A stretch of 64,000 nucleotides of DNA from Clostridia bacterium (GTDB lineage: Bacteria; Bacillota; Clostridia; Lachnospirales; Lachnospiraceae), in assembly GCA_029101305.1 (NCBI GenBank), contig JAQXQS010000150.1, positions 1-64,000 on the forward strand. Direction: 5' to 3'. Of the stretch, positions 27,302 through 35,816 are shown piece by piece. A program made the translations under genes and the position numbers. Each line of letters opens with the position of its first letter. Within the stretch, counting starts at the first letter, position 1. The notes under the pieces were generated by a model. It did no database searches and was not told the DNA's origin. It saw nothing but the letters and a program-made list of their open reading frames with translations.

Positions 27302-27907
27302 TTACGCGCGGATTGCCTCCATAATCGCCTCATACAGCTCATCATAAGTCTCATATGCCGGGATTTCCGGGTATTCTACCTTAATAGCATCAGTACTCTT
27401 AAAGAGGAAACCGGCCTTACTTGCCTGAATCATGCCAAGGTCATTATGGCTGTCGCCGCTGGCGATGGTGTCGTAGCCAATAGACTGCAGGGCTTTGACA
27501 GTGGTATATTTGGATTTCTCACAGCGCATCTTGAAGTCTGTGATTTCGCCGTTTTCACCGACTACCAGAGTGTTGCAGAAGATGGTCGGGTAGCCAAGTT
27601 TTTTCATAAGAGGGCCTGCGAACTGGGAAAAAGTATCGCTGAGGATGATCACCTGGGTCTGTGCTCTTAATTTGTCCAGAAATTCCCTGGCACCAGGAAT
27701 TGGGTCGATCTTTGCAATGGTCTCCTGGATTTCCTTCAACCCAAGTCCATGCTCTTTCAGAATGTTCAGACGATATTTCATTAATTTATCGTAATCGGGC
27801 TCGTCTCTTGTGGTTCTTTTTAATTCCGGAATGCCGGTCTCTTCGGCAAATGCGATCCAGATCTCCGGGACAAGTACACCTTCTAAGTCTAAGCAAACAA
27901 TTTCCAT
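27302..27907 (-). CDS. thrH: ThrH-type phosphoserine phosphatase / homoserine phosphotransferase
   Basis: 201 residues from the ATG at 27907, preceded by GGAGGATATT; an upstream in-frame start lacks a ribosome binding site. The N-terminus MEIVCLDLEGVLVPEIWIAF is nearly identical to the ThrH signature, with D7-L-E9 instead of the DxD of most HAD phosphatases. VIILSDTF (motif II) and GDSHNDLGMI (motif IV) are intact. ThrH can dephosphorylate phosphoserine and transfer phosphate to homoserine. Transcribed alone, divergent from the phosphohexomutase gene. Confidence 0.88.
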   Translation of the reverse strand: MEIVCLDLEGVLVPEIWIAFAEETGIPELKRTTRDEPDYDKLMKYRLNILKEHGLGLKEIQETIAKIDPIPGAREFLDKLRAQTQVIILSDTFSQFAGPLMKKLGYPTIFCNTLVVGENGEITDFKMRCEKSKYTTVKALQSIGYDTIASGDSHNDLGMIQASKAGFLFKSTDAIKVEYPEIPAYETYDELYEAIMEAIRA

Positions 27908-28261
27908 AATATCCTCCGTTCTGCAGCTGCGAAATTCACGAAAAGTATTTCGACATTTTAACAATTCTTTTTCACACTATCTTATTATAGCGTAAAAATG
28001 CTGGGAGTGCCATATAAAAATGAGGGAATTTACGAGAAAATCAAAAATTATGGGATTGTATTGCTATGTGTCGTGGGTGTTCCTGCAACCGTCAGATATG
28101 TTTGTGCTGAGGATAGCCAGAATTTGTCGAAAAATAGAGAAAAATTGTCCGACAGAAATTCCACCCTCATATTGCCGTTTCGTAAAAAATGTGGTATATT
28201 ATTAATATCTGTAGTAATAATAGACAAAATTAACAGAATAACAATGGCAGGAGTGGTTAAA
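27908..28261. other. Divergent intergenic region thrH / phosphohexomutase
   Basis: It holds the two promoters; a candidate for the mutase gene is TTGCCG (28173-28178) and TATATA (28196-28201) with a 17-base spacer. The frame continues open upstream of the mutase start, but its composition is non-coding and no ribosome binding site supports it. Confidence 0.45.
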
Positions 28262-29944
28262 ATGTATAACGAAGAGTACAAGCGCTGGCTGGCAGCTGAT
28301 CTCGAAGATGCAGATCTGAAACCGGAATTATCTAAGATTGAAGGAAACGACGAAGAAATCAAGGAACGCTTTGCAGTAGCCCTGAAATTTGGTACAGCAG
28401 GCCTTCGTGGTGTCCTGGGAGCAGGTACCAACCGTATGAACATCTATGTAGTACGTCAGGCTACACCGGGACTTGCCAACTGGGTGAAGACACAGGGCGG
28501 TACCCAGACCGTTGCCATCAGCTATGACAGCCGTCTGAAAAGTGACGTATTTGCCAAAAATGCAGCAGGAGTACTGGCTGCCAATGGAATCAAGGTCAGA
28601 ATTTACGATGCATTAATGCCTGTACCGGCACTTTCCTTTGCGACACGCTATTATGAGTGCAATGCAGGTATCATGGTTACAGCATCCCATAACCCTGCTA
28701 AATATAATGGATATAAGGCTTATGGTCCAGATGGCTGCCAGATGACAGATGACGCAGCTGCTATCGTATATGACGAGATTCAGAAGACAGACGTTCTTAC
28801 CGGAGCGAAATACATGTCTTTTGCAGAGGGTGTTGAGGAAGGTCTGATCCGCTTTGTTGGTGATGACTGTAAGCGGGCTCTTTATGATGCCATCGAATCC
28901 CGCCAGGTTCGTCCAGGTCTTTGTAAGACTGCCGGCCTGAAACTGGTTTACAGCCCTCTGAATGGTTCCGGACTTGTACCGGTTACCCAGATTCTGAAAG
29001 ACATCGGAATCACAGATGTTACTATCGTTCCGGATCAGGAATATCCAAACGGATATTTTACCACATGTAGCTACCCGAACCCGGAGATCTTCGCAGCTCT
29101 GGAACAGGGACTGAAGCTTGCCAAGGAGACTGGCGCAGACCTTATGCTTGCTACTGACCCGGATGCAGACCGTGTTGGTATCGCTATGAAATGCCCGGAT
29201 GGTTCCTACGAGCTGGTTAGCGGTAATGAGGTTGGAGTTCTCCTTCTTGATTACATAGCAGCAGGTCGCATTGAGAAAGGCACAATGCCGAAGAACCCTG
29301 TAGCAGTGAAATCTATCGTATCCACACCTCTGGCAGACGCTGTTGCAGAGCATTATGGCGTAGAGCTCAGAAGCGTGCTTACCGGATTTAAGTGGATCGG
29401 CGACCAGATCGCACAGCTTGAGGCAGCTGGTGAGGTAGACCGCTTTATCTTTGGATTTGAGGAGAGCTATGGATACCTTGCAGGACCATATGTACGTGAT
29501 AAGGATGCAATCATCGGATCTATGCTGATCTGCGAGATGGCTGCTTATTACAGAAGCATTGGAAGTTCTCTGAAGCAGAGACTTGAGGAAATCTATGCAC
29601 AGTATGGCCGTTACCTGAACAAGGTAGACAGCTTTGAATTCCCAGGACTTAGCGGAATGGATACCATGGCAGGAATCATGCAGAAATTCCGTGATAACCC
29701 GCCGGCAGAGATTGCAGGTTACAAGGTAGTAAAGGTTACAGACTACAAGAAACCTGTGGAGACCGGACTTCCGGCAGCCAATGTGCTGATCTACAAGCTG
29801 GAGAATAACGAGACTGTTGTTGTCCGCCCATCCGGTACAGAGCCGAAGATCAAGATTTATTACACCACACTTGGTAAAGATCTTGCTGAGGCAGAGGCTG
29901 AGAAGGAGAAACTGGCGAAAGCACTGGAGCCAGAACTGGCATAA
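28262..29944 (+). CDS. pgcA: Alpha-D-phosphohexomutase (phosphoglucomutase/phosphomannomutase)
   Basis: 560 residues from the ATG at 28262 with AGGAG at 28248. Family motifs: TASHNPAKYNGYK (phosphoserine loop, serine of TASHN), TDPDADRVGIA (metal loop), GFEESYGYLAG (sugar loop) and RPSGTEPKIKIYY (phosphate loop). It interconverts glucose-1-phosphate and glucose-6-phosphate and possibly the mannose pair. Alpha-anomer specific, so it complements the beta-phosphoglucomutase at 43.0 kb. The symbol is by family resemblance. Confidence 0.88.
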   Translation: MYNEEYKRWLAADLEDADLKPELSKIEGNDEEIKERFAVALKFGTAGLRGVLGAGTNRMNIYVVRQATPGLANWVKTQGGTQTVAISYDSRLKSDVFAKNAAGVLAANGIKVRIYDALMPVPALSFATRYYECNAGIMVTASHNPAKYNGYKAYGPDGCQMTDDAAAIVYDEIQKTDVLTGAKYMSFAEGVEEGLIRFVGDDCKRALYDAIESRQVRPGLCKTAGLKLVYSPLNGSGLVPVTQILKDIGITDVTIVPDQEYPNGYFTTCSYPNPEIFAALEQGLKLAKETGADLMLATDPDADRVGIAMKCPDGSYELVSGNEVGVLLLDYIAAGRIEKGTMPKNPVAVKSIVSTPLADAVAEHYGVELRSVLTGFKWIGDQIAQLEAAGEVDRFIFGFEESYGYLAGPYVRDKDAIIGSMLICEMAAYYRSIGSSLKQRLEEIYAQYGRYLNKVDSFEFPGLSGMDTMAGIMQKFRDNPPAEIAGYKVVKVTDYKKPVETGLPAANVLIYKLENNETVVVRPSGTEPKIKIYYTTLGKDLAEAEAEKEKLAKALEPELA

Positions 29945-29982
29945 AAATAACAGTGCCAGAGACAATTATATAGAATAGTAGA

Positions 29983-30019
29983 TAACGGCCATATCGGAGA
30001 GGCTTCCGGTATGGCCGTT
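29983..30019. terminator. Strong hairpin between convergent genes
   Basis: AACGGCCATATCGGA and TCCGGTATGGCCGTT form a 15-base stem with one wobble and a 7-base loop. No T run on either side, so it may act as an mRNA 3' end or barrier rather than a classic terminator. Confidence 0.55.
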
Positions 30020-30048
30020 GCTAAGATGAATAATGCTTCTTTTACTGA

Positions 30049-31101
30049 TTATGCTGATAATGCATATTTGGTCTTTAAATCATTGCAGCGATTATAGTTT
30101 ATGAAACCTTCCTTTTGCAAGCGTCCGACAACAATTCCACAAAGAATATTTTGTTTCTGGGCAAAAGAGCAAATGGATGCTTTTGAAAAATCATTCTTGG
30201 AAGTAAATGCATTGAATTCTGCAGTTGGAATTAATATTTCTTTTGCAAAACTGTCAGCGGCATCTTCGTCTTCATCGGTTGTGCCATTTGGCTGATTGAT
30301 GTGGCCTAGTAAAATATGACCAAGTTCATGGAATAGGCTAAACCAGAATTTATCTGCATCTTTACCACGGACTGTTAATCCAACAACTATTTTATTTCCA
30401 TCATAGAAAGTTGCTCCATGTAAGAAAGAGCCACCAATATGAGGAAGGAAAACGAGTGCAATACCACAGCTGGCCAAAATCTCAATCAGTTTAGGACAGA
30501 AGTCGGCAGGATTCATTGTCGTCATGCTTCTGATTTGTGGCAGTTTTTTCTTAAGGGTTCTTAAATCAATTAATGAAGTTTCGATAGTACGCGCTTCTAG
30601 CTTGGCTTTCTGTGCCCATGCTAATAGAGCAAGATTGCCTTTTTCTGTTTCGACCAGTCTACGACATGCGATTTTTGATAACTGCATATCTTCGATAATT
30701 TCGAGGTTTACAACTTCAAAATATTTTCTAAGATAAATTACCTTTTCGGTTGCGTCTCTGGTCTCGGGTACCCAGCCATTCTTTGACATTTCATGATAAG
30801 GTAACTTTTTGGCAAGTTCTTTATCAGCGTCCATTTCGTTTTCAGCATTTGCTTTTATAAGTTTTTCACGGTAAGTAGTTTCTAGATTGTTCCAAAACTT
30901 AGCAGGAACACCTAGTACCATTTCTAGACGAACAGCAACATCTGGAGTCAACTGAACTTCGCCATTAATTAATTTGCTAATATGTTTTTCGGACATACCC
31001 ATGCGTAAAGCCAATTCTTTCTGGCTAAGTCCTCTATCAAGCAACTGCTCTTTAATAGTTGCTCCCGGTGGTGTTGCAATAAAACTGCGACTTTTCACCA
31101 T
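30049..31101 (-). CDS. higA: HigA-type antitoxin fused to ImmA/IrrE metallopeptidase domain
   Basis: 350 residues. The N-terminal XRE helix-turn-helix of HigA type (about 15-75: LSQKELALRMGMSEKHISKL, then LEMVLGVPAKFWNNLE) is fused to a long C-terminal ImmA/IrrE (COG2856-like) domain. That domain has a zinc peptidase motif FHELGHILLGH (HExxH) and the later EDAADSFAKEIL with the third-ligand acidic residue. It follows the toxin gene by 29 bases in the same transcript. Known role: neutralise the toxin and repress the promoter. The peptidase domain may cleave itself or a partner under stress (inference). Lower GC than neighbours suggests transfer. Confidence 0.88.
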   Translation of the reverse strand: MVKSRSFIATPPGATIKEQLLDRGLSQKELALRMGMSEKHISKLINGEVQLTPDVAVRLEMVLGVPAKFWNNLETTYREKLIKANAENEMDADKELAKKLPYHEMSKNGWVPETRDATEKVIYLRKYFEVVNLEIIEDMQLSKIACRRLVETEKGNLALLAWAQKAKLEARTIETSLIDLRTLKKKLPQIRSMTTMNPADFCPKLIEILASCGIALVFLPHIGGSFLHGATFYDGNKIVVGLTVRGKDADKFWFSLFHELGHILLGHINQPNGTTDEDEDAADSFAKEILIPTAEFNAFTSKNDFSKASICSFAQKQNILCGIVVGRLQKEGFINYNRCNDLKTKYALSA

Positions 31102-31130
31102 CGTAATACCTCCTTGAGTGAAATGGAAAT

Positions 31131-31427
31131 TTAATGGTAATCCACAATTTCCATTACGTTAGCAATTTGAATTTCATTCCCTATTTTTTTAAAAACCAGT
31201 CGGTAGGGATGAACTAAATCCATTGCGTACTGACTTTTTCGATTGCCTTTTAATGGATGACATCTTCCGATATGAAATTGGACCATTTCTTCAACGGTAT
31301 CGGCGGCATCTATTTCATCTATACGCTGATGGATTTTTTCGGCCATTTCTGAACCGTATTTCTTTTCGGCTTCGCTTGCGATTGTACACACCTTTTCAAT
31401 CTTGCGAGTTTTATATGTTATTTCCAA
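31131..31427 (-). CDS. higB: HigB/RelE-ParE-fold toxin
   Basis: 98 residues, the typical size. The pattern KIEKVCTIASEAEKKYGSEM, then RCHPLKGNRKSQYAMDLVHP and YRLVFKK is that of HigB-type toxins of the RelE/ParE fold, which cleave mRNA at the ribosome. Gene order (toxin first, antitoxin second) is diagnostic for higBA. A consensus promoter and two operators lie upstream. Confidence 0.85.
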   Translation of the reverse strand: MEITYKTRKIEKVCTIASEAEKKYGSEMAEKIHQRIDEIDAADTVEEMVQFHIGRCHPLKGNRKSQYAMDLVHPYRLVFKKIGNEIQIANVMEIVDYH

Positions 31428-31448
31428 TCCATCACCTCTTTCGTGGTT

Positions 31449-31465
31449 TTTACCTTTGAGGTAAA
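31449..31465. promoter_or_regulatory. higBA operator 1
   Basis: TTTACCT-TTG-AGGTAAA is a perfect 7-3-7 palindrome just downstream of the -10 box, covering the likely transcription start. Confidence 0.75.
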
Positions 31466-31468
31466 TAT

Positions 31469-31497
31469 ATTATATTCTGATTAGCTACATGTGTCAA
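31469..31497 (-). promoter_or_regulatory. higBA promoter
   Basis: On the minus strand TTGACA and TATAAT are separated by exactly 17 bases, a full sigma-A consensus match. It is flanked by the two operators. Confidence 0.85.
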
Positions 31498-31506
31498 TGA
31501 TTTAAA

Positions 31507-31523
31507 TTAACCTAACAGGTAAA
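31507..31523. promoter_or_regulatory. higBA operator 2
   Basis: TTAACCT-AAC-AGGTAAA repeats the 7-3-7 pattern of operator 1 with one mismatch, upstream of the -35 box; centres are 58 bases apart. Confidence 0.7.
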
Positions 31524-31586
31524 TCCAAAAGAGGAAATTTGCATAGAGTGCAAAACTAAAATATATGTTGCATGGTATAACGGCTT

Positions 31587-32366
31587 TTATGTTGTGCGCT
31601 CTCTTTTCCGGTAAGCTGCCGGTGAATAGCCAGTCCACTTTTTAAACTGCCTTATAAAATGAGTGGTATTTTCATATCCCAGAAGATAAGAAATATCTTC
31701 AATCTTTTTAGAGGTAGAGAGAAGCATATTTCTGGCGCTGTTTACCCGGGCTTCGATCAGGTCGGCTGTAGGCGTGATTCCGTAAATGGATTTATAAATA
31801 TTGTAAAATCTGGATTTGCTGAATCCCACCTCTGCCGCCATTCTTTCCACCGACCATTTTTCCTGAAGACTGATAAACATTTTTCCGCGAAGTCTGCGAA
31901 ATTTTTCTGTGATTTCTGTGTCAAAAACGGGCTCTGATTCTCCGGATACTGCCCGGTCAAGCTTTATAAAAAGTTCCTGGAATTTCAACTGGATCAGTGC
32001 ATCCCGGTTTGCTCTGGCATTATAAAATTCGGTTTCCAGTTCTCGGGTCAGATCCGTGATAAATTCTGTCTGGGAAGGATAATACAAGGTATCTAATTCC
32101 AGACTGATATTTTGTAAAATGGGCTCCATATCACCGTGAAAATGAATCCAGTCATGGATCATTGGCGTGTCGCTCTCGAAATGCTGAGGGGTACCAGGGC
32201 GGAAAATAATTACGGAATGGGGTTCTGTTATTATGCTTTTCCCATTATAGGTCAGTTTCATGCTTGTGAAAAAATGGAGAAACGTATATTCCGGATGTCC
32301 ATGCTGACGGTCAATGTAAAGGGTACGCTCCGGATAGGCGTGCCTTAGCTGGGATAATTCTATCAT
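31587..32366 (-). CDS. AraC-family transcriptional regulator
   Basis: 259 residues. The N-terminal cupin-like ligand domain (about 1-140, with IIFRPGTPQHFES) is followed by a C-terminal double helix-turn-helix (about 155-255: MAAEVGFSKSRFYNIYKSIY, then ISYLLGYENTTHFIRQFKKW). Divergent from the GH2 gene across 264 bases, hence the probable activator of that gene in response to its sugar (inference). Confidence 0.9.
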   Translation of the reverse strand: MIELSQLRHAYPERTLYIDRQHGHPEYTFLHFFTSMKLTYNGKSIITEPHSVIIFRPGTPQHFESDTPMIHDWIHFHGDMEPILQNISLELDTLYYPSQTEFITDLTRELETEFYNARANRDALIQLKFQELFIKLDRAVSGESEPVFDTEITEKFRRLRGKMFISLQEKWSVERMAAEVGFSKSRFYNIYKSIYGITPTADLIEARVNSARNMLLSTSKKIEDISYLLGYENTTHFIRQFKKWTGYSPAAYRKRERTT

Positions 32367-32377
32367 AAAAATTCTCC

Positions 32378-32435
32378 TTTCAAACAGGCTCTAGGACGTG
32401 CAAATTGCAGGAATGGTTTTTTAAACTGGCTCTAG
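32378..32435 (+). repeat. Dispersed repeat, copy 5 (double)
   Basis: AAACAGGCTCTAG (32382-32394) is followed by GCAAATTGCAGGAATGGTTT and AAACTGGCTCTAG (32423-32435). The middle matches the minus-strand middle of the 47.15 kb element. It lies between the AraC and GH2 genes. Confidence 0.5.
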
Positions 32436-32630
32436 TATCATTTTAAAAACAATAGTAGGATATGTCAACTTTTTCAGGGCAATAGTACCTTGTAAAAAAC
32501 TGGGAATTTTATATTATTGAAACAAGAAAAGTTCTTGAACTTGAGGAAGCTAAAAAGCCTTTAAAAAACACAAATCGTTTTTGGGGAAAAATCAGAAAAC
32601 ATATTTCAGAAAAAGAAAAGGAGAATTCAG

Positions 32631-34343
32631 ATGATTTACAGAGCAGAACATCCGAAACCGCAATTTATGCGTGAAAACTGGCAGAATTTAAATGGAGACT
32701 GGAATTTTGAACTGGATCCGGGATCCAGCTGGGAAGAAAGAGGCCTTTATAAAAATGTGGCGTCCTATTCCCGCCACATTCAGGTTCCCTTTTGCCCGGA
32801 AAGCAAGCTGTCCGGAATCGAATACAAAGATTTTATGAATTCTGTGTGGTATTACCGTGAGGTGGAACTGGAAGAAAGCCAGCTTCAGGGACGGGTGATT
32901 TTACACTTTGGTGCAGTGGATTATATGGCAACTATTTATATCAATGGGACGAAATGCGGAAGCCATAAAGGCGGATACGTTTCTTTTGCTGTAGATATTA
33001 CGGAGCATGTGAAGGCGGGAACCAATACCATTATTGTAAACGCAGTGGATGACACCCGGAACCGTCTGATTCCTTCTGGAAAGCAGAGTGAAAAATACAA
33101 TTCTTATGCCTGTATGTACACCCGCACAACGGGAATCTGGCAGACTGTATGGCTGGAATTTGTGCCGGAAAACTACATAAAGAAAGTAAAATATATAACA
33201 GACGTTGAATCTGGAACCCTTACAATTATAGCGGAACTTGCCGGTAAGGGGACTTTTTTGGCAGAAGCTTTTTATCAGGGAAAACAGATGGGAAATGCCA
33301 GCCGGATCTCAGAAGGCGGCATGGCAGTTCTTACCCTCAGGCTTCAGGAAAAACATTTGTGGGAGGTTGGAAATGGAAGGCTGTATGATCTGGTGCTCAC
33401 GTATGATAAGGATGTGGTAAAAAGCTATTTTGGCCTTCGTTCCATCCGGCTTGAAGACCGGAAATTTCTTATAAATGGGAAATCGGTATTCCAGCGTCTG
33501 GTCCTGGATCAGGGATTTTATCCGGATGGGATTTACACGGCACCATCTGACGCAGAACTGGAAAATGATATTAAGCGTTCCCTGGCAATGGGATTCAACG
33601 GCGCCCGCCTTCATGAGAAAATCTTTGAAGAGCGCTTCCTGTATTATTGTGACCTGCATGGCTATCTTGTATGGGGAGAGTTTCCGAACTGGGGACTGGA
33701 TCATTCCTATGCAGACAGCATTTACGGAGTGCTTCCGGAATGGCTGGAGGAAGTGGAAAGGGATTTCAACCATCCTGCCATTATTGGCTGGTGTCCGTTC
33801 AATGAGACCTGGGACCAGAACAACAGAAAACAGTTTGATGAAGTGCTTGCCACTGTCTATAAAGCAACGAAAGCGGCTGACCCTACCAGACCTTGCATTG
33901 ATACAAGCGGAAATTACCATGTGGTGACAGATGTTTACGATCTCCACGATTATGAGCAGGATCCGGCTGTTTTTGCAGAGCATTATAAAGAGCTTGGAAA
34001 AACAAACAGATTTAATTTCCCACAGGCCTTGGAAGAGCGGCAGACCTATGACGGGAAAAGTCCGTTTTTTGTAAGCGAATACGGCGGAATCGGCTGGAGC
34101 CTTAAGGGGGATGCATGGGGCTATGGAAATATTCCGGAATCACCGGAGGCATACCTTAAGCGCCTGAAGGGGCTTACCGATGTGCTTCTGGACAATGAGA
34201 ATATGTTTGGGTTCTGTTATACCCAGCTTACCGATGTGGAACAGGAACAGAATGGTTTATATACCTATGACAGGAAACCGAAATTTGCCCCGGAAGTTAT
34301 TCGAGAAATTTTCGCCAGGAAAGCAGCTGTGGAAGAAGCGTAG
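32631..34343 (+). CDS. Glycoside hydrolase family 2 enzyme
   Basis: 570 residues, a short GH2 layout: sugar-binding jelly roll (about 10-180, WYYREVEL and INGTKCGSHKGGY), immunoglobulin-like domain (about 180-275) and TIM barrel. The acid/base Glu is E392 in CPFNETWDQN and the nucleophile is E483 in FFVSEYGGIGW. No signal peptide, so it acts in the cytoplasm on imported oligosaccharides. Specificity (beta-galactosidase, beta-glucuronidase or arabinosidase) is not decidable here. A candidate promoter lies at TTGTAA (32490) and TATTAT (32512). It has its own terminator at 34.4 kb. Confidence 0.88.
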   Translation: MIYRAEHPKPQFMRENWQNLNGDWNFELDPGSSWEERGLYKNVASYSRHIQVPFCPESKLSGIEYKDFMNSVWYYREVELEESQLQGRVILHFGAVDYMATIYINGTKCGSHKGGYVSFAVDITEHVKAGTNTIIVNAVDDTRNRLIPSGKQSEKYNSYACMYTRTTGIWQTVWLEFVPENYIKKVKYITDVESGTLTIIAELAGKGTFLAEAFYQGKQMGNASRISEGGMAVLTLRLQEKHLWEVGNGRLYDLVLTYDKDVVKSYFGLRSIRLEDRKFLINGKSVFQRLVLDQGFYPDGIYTAPSDAELENDIKRSLAMGFNGARLHEKIFEERFLYYCDLHGYLVWGEFPNWGLDHSYADSIYGVLPEWLEEVERDFNHPAIIGWCPFNETWDQNNRKQFDEVLATVYKATKAADPTRPCIDTSGNYHVVTDVYDLHDYEQDPAVFAEHYKELGKTNRFNFPQALEERQTYDGKSPFFVSEYGGIGWSLKGDAWGYGNIPESPEAYLKRLKGLTDVLLDNENMFGFCYTQLTDVEQEQNGLYTYDRKPKFAPEVIREIFARKAAVEEA

Positions 34344-34399
34344 TTATAGTATGTCTGACAGAATTTGCAGGCAAACAAAATAGTAGAAATAAGTATAAC

Positions 34400-34450
34400 A
34401 GAGGGATATTATACGTAAGTGAAAGATTTCGTGTAATATCCCTCTTTTTT
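34400..34450 (+). terminator. Terminator after GH2 gene
   Basis: AGAGGGATATTATAC and GTGTAATATCCCTCT form a 14-15 base stem, then TTTTTT. Confidence 0.9.
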
Positions 34451-34458
34451 ACAATGAT

Positions 34459-34510
34459 TTTTACAAAAAACATGTAAAATCATTGATAATTTTACTAAAA
34501 TAATGTAAAA
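34459..34510. promoter_or_regulatory. Tandem TTTTAC-N9-GTAAAA operators upstream of LacI-type gene
   Basis: Two identical-format inverted repeats lie at 34459-34479 and 34490-34510, 31 bases apart (three helical turns). The first extends to AATGATTTTTAC and GTAAAATCATT. Candidate autoregulatory sites of the LacI-type protein encoded next. Confidence 0.55.
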
Positions 34511-34615
34511 TAGAAAAATACACATGGTCGGGGAAAGCTCTTAGAATATGGAAAAAATCTGCTTGGCTCTGGAACAGTGGCAAAAACATAAAATAAAATT
34601 GTGGGGGAAAATAAT

Positions 34616-35593
34616 ATGGTAGGAATCAAAGATATTGCAGAGGCAGCAGGGGTTTCCATTTCTACAGTTTCCAATGTGATCAATGGAAAGCGGAACGTGG
34701 GAAAGCGTACCAGGGAAAGAGTACTGCAGCTGATCGAGGAAATGGACTACGTTCCCAATGAAGCCGGGAAAATGTTGAAAGGAAAGGATAACAATACGAT
34801 TCTGTTTGTGTTCAGTGATTTTGACAGGAATTTTTATCTGGAAGTCATAAAAGGCGTAAATGATTATCTTAAGAATAAAGATTACGATCTCCTCATCTGC
34901 ACCCAGCGGTCCTGCGAGAAATTTATGAGAAATAATATGAGCAGCGGCTGTATTGTTCTGGATATTGGCTTGAAAGACAGCACCATATTGAGATGTGCAA
35001 ATGAGAATTATCCGATCATAGCACTGGATAGAAATGTATTTTCCCCCTATGTAAAGAGTGTAATCGTAGACAACTATCCACCTATGTGCGAAATGCTCCA
35101 GAGCATTATAGACAGCGGTTACCGGAGATTCGCATTCCTAAGCGGTGTGGAGAACAGTCTGGATAATATGGAGCGCTACCGGGCATTTCGCGATACACTT
35201 GAGAAAAATAACATCCATTTTCCCCAGAAAAATTACTTTGTGGGAGACTACCGCGAGGAAAGCGGATATACAGCAGGCAAAATAATATCCCTGACGGACA
35301 ATCTGCCGGAAGTCCTGGTCTGTGCCAATGATAATATGGCCATCGGTGCAATGAAAGCATTTAAGGAAAACGGAATCCGTGTGCCGGAGGATATTGCGGT
35401 AACAGGCTTTGATGATGTGGACCGCGCCCAGGAAATAGGCCTTACGACGGTCACGGTCCCGGATTATGAGCGCGGCTATCTGGCAGCCCTTTATCTGCTG
35501 GAAGTCTTAAATGGCAAAGAGGTTGCAAAAACCTTCCAGATATCCCCAAAAGTAAAGATGAGAAAGACTGTTTTAGTAAAAAAACAAAAATAA
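34616..35593 (+). CDS. LacI-family regulator of the oligosaccharide locus
   Basis: 325 residues from the ATG at 34616 (GGGGGA before it; an in-frame GTG at 34601 is less likely). The helix-turn-helix IKDIAEAAGVSISTVSNVIN is followed by the sensor domain with IPEDIAVTGFDDVDRAQEIG-like end (here VPEDIAV). It is next to an ABC importer and GH65/GH1/GH31 genes, so it probably represses them in the absence of an alpha-gluco-oligosaccharide (inference). Confidence 0.9.
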   Translation: MVGIKDIAEAAGVSISTVSNVINGKRNVGKRTRERVLQLIEEMDYVPNEAGKMLKGKDNNTILFVFSDFDRNFYLEVIKGVNDYLKNKDYDLLICTQRSCEKFMRNNMSSGCIVLDIGLKDSTILRCANENYPIIALDRNVFSPYVKSVIVDNYPPMCEMLQSIIDSGYRRFAFLSGVENSLDNMERYRAFRDTLEKNNIHFPQKNYFVGDYREESGYTAGKIISLTDNLPEVLVCANDNMAIGAMKAFKENGIRVPEDIAVTGFDDVDRAQEIGLTTVTVPDYERGYLAALYLLEVLNGKEVAKTFQISPKVKMRKTVLVKKQK

Positions 35594-35619
35594 AAGGTAA
35601 AATAGTAAAATGATTAGTA

Positions 35620-35670
35620 AAAACCTGTGTTGAAATTGCCCAATAGACGGTTGAAACACAGGCTTTTTTG
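35620..35670 (+). terminator. Terminator after LacI-type gene
   Basis: CCTGTGTT and AACACAGG arms, 24-base loop, then TTTTTT. Confidence 0.75.
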
Positions 35671-35732
35671 TGCATTTTTACAGCAAAAAGTACTGAAAAT
35701 GAGCAAAACGACGGAAAAACGATGAAAACCAA

Positions 35733-35797
35733 TTGACAAATTAGCGTTTTATGCTATTATCTTAGTATAACGATTTACAAAACAAGCACGGTAAATC
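35733..35797 (+). promoter_or_regulatory. Promoter and operator of the oligosaccharide importer operon
   Basis: TTGACA (35733-35738) and TATTAT (35755-35760), 16-base spacer. Just downstream are an imperfect CG-centred palindrome GTATAACGATTTAC (35765-35778) and a perfect inverted repeat GATTTAC-N12-GTAAATC (35772-35797). Either could be the LacI operator. Confidence 0.6.
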
Positions 35798-35816
35798 AAT
35801 TAAAGGAGGAAAAAGA

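Noticed and set aside
27998..28261. N-terminal extension of the phosphohexomutase
   Set aside because: The extension has non-coding composition and no ribosome binding site; the family normally starts near MYNEEYKRWL, which has AGGAG upstream.
28613..29965. Long minus-strand open frame opposite the phosphohexomutase
   Set aside because: It is fully antisense to a gene with clear motifs and has no recognisable domain or ribosome binding site.
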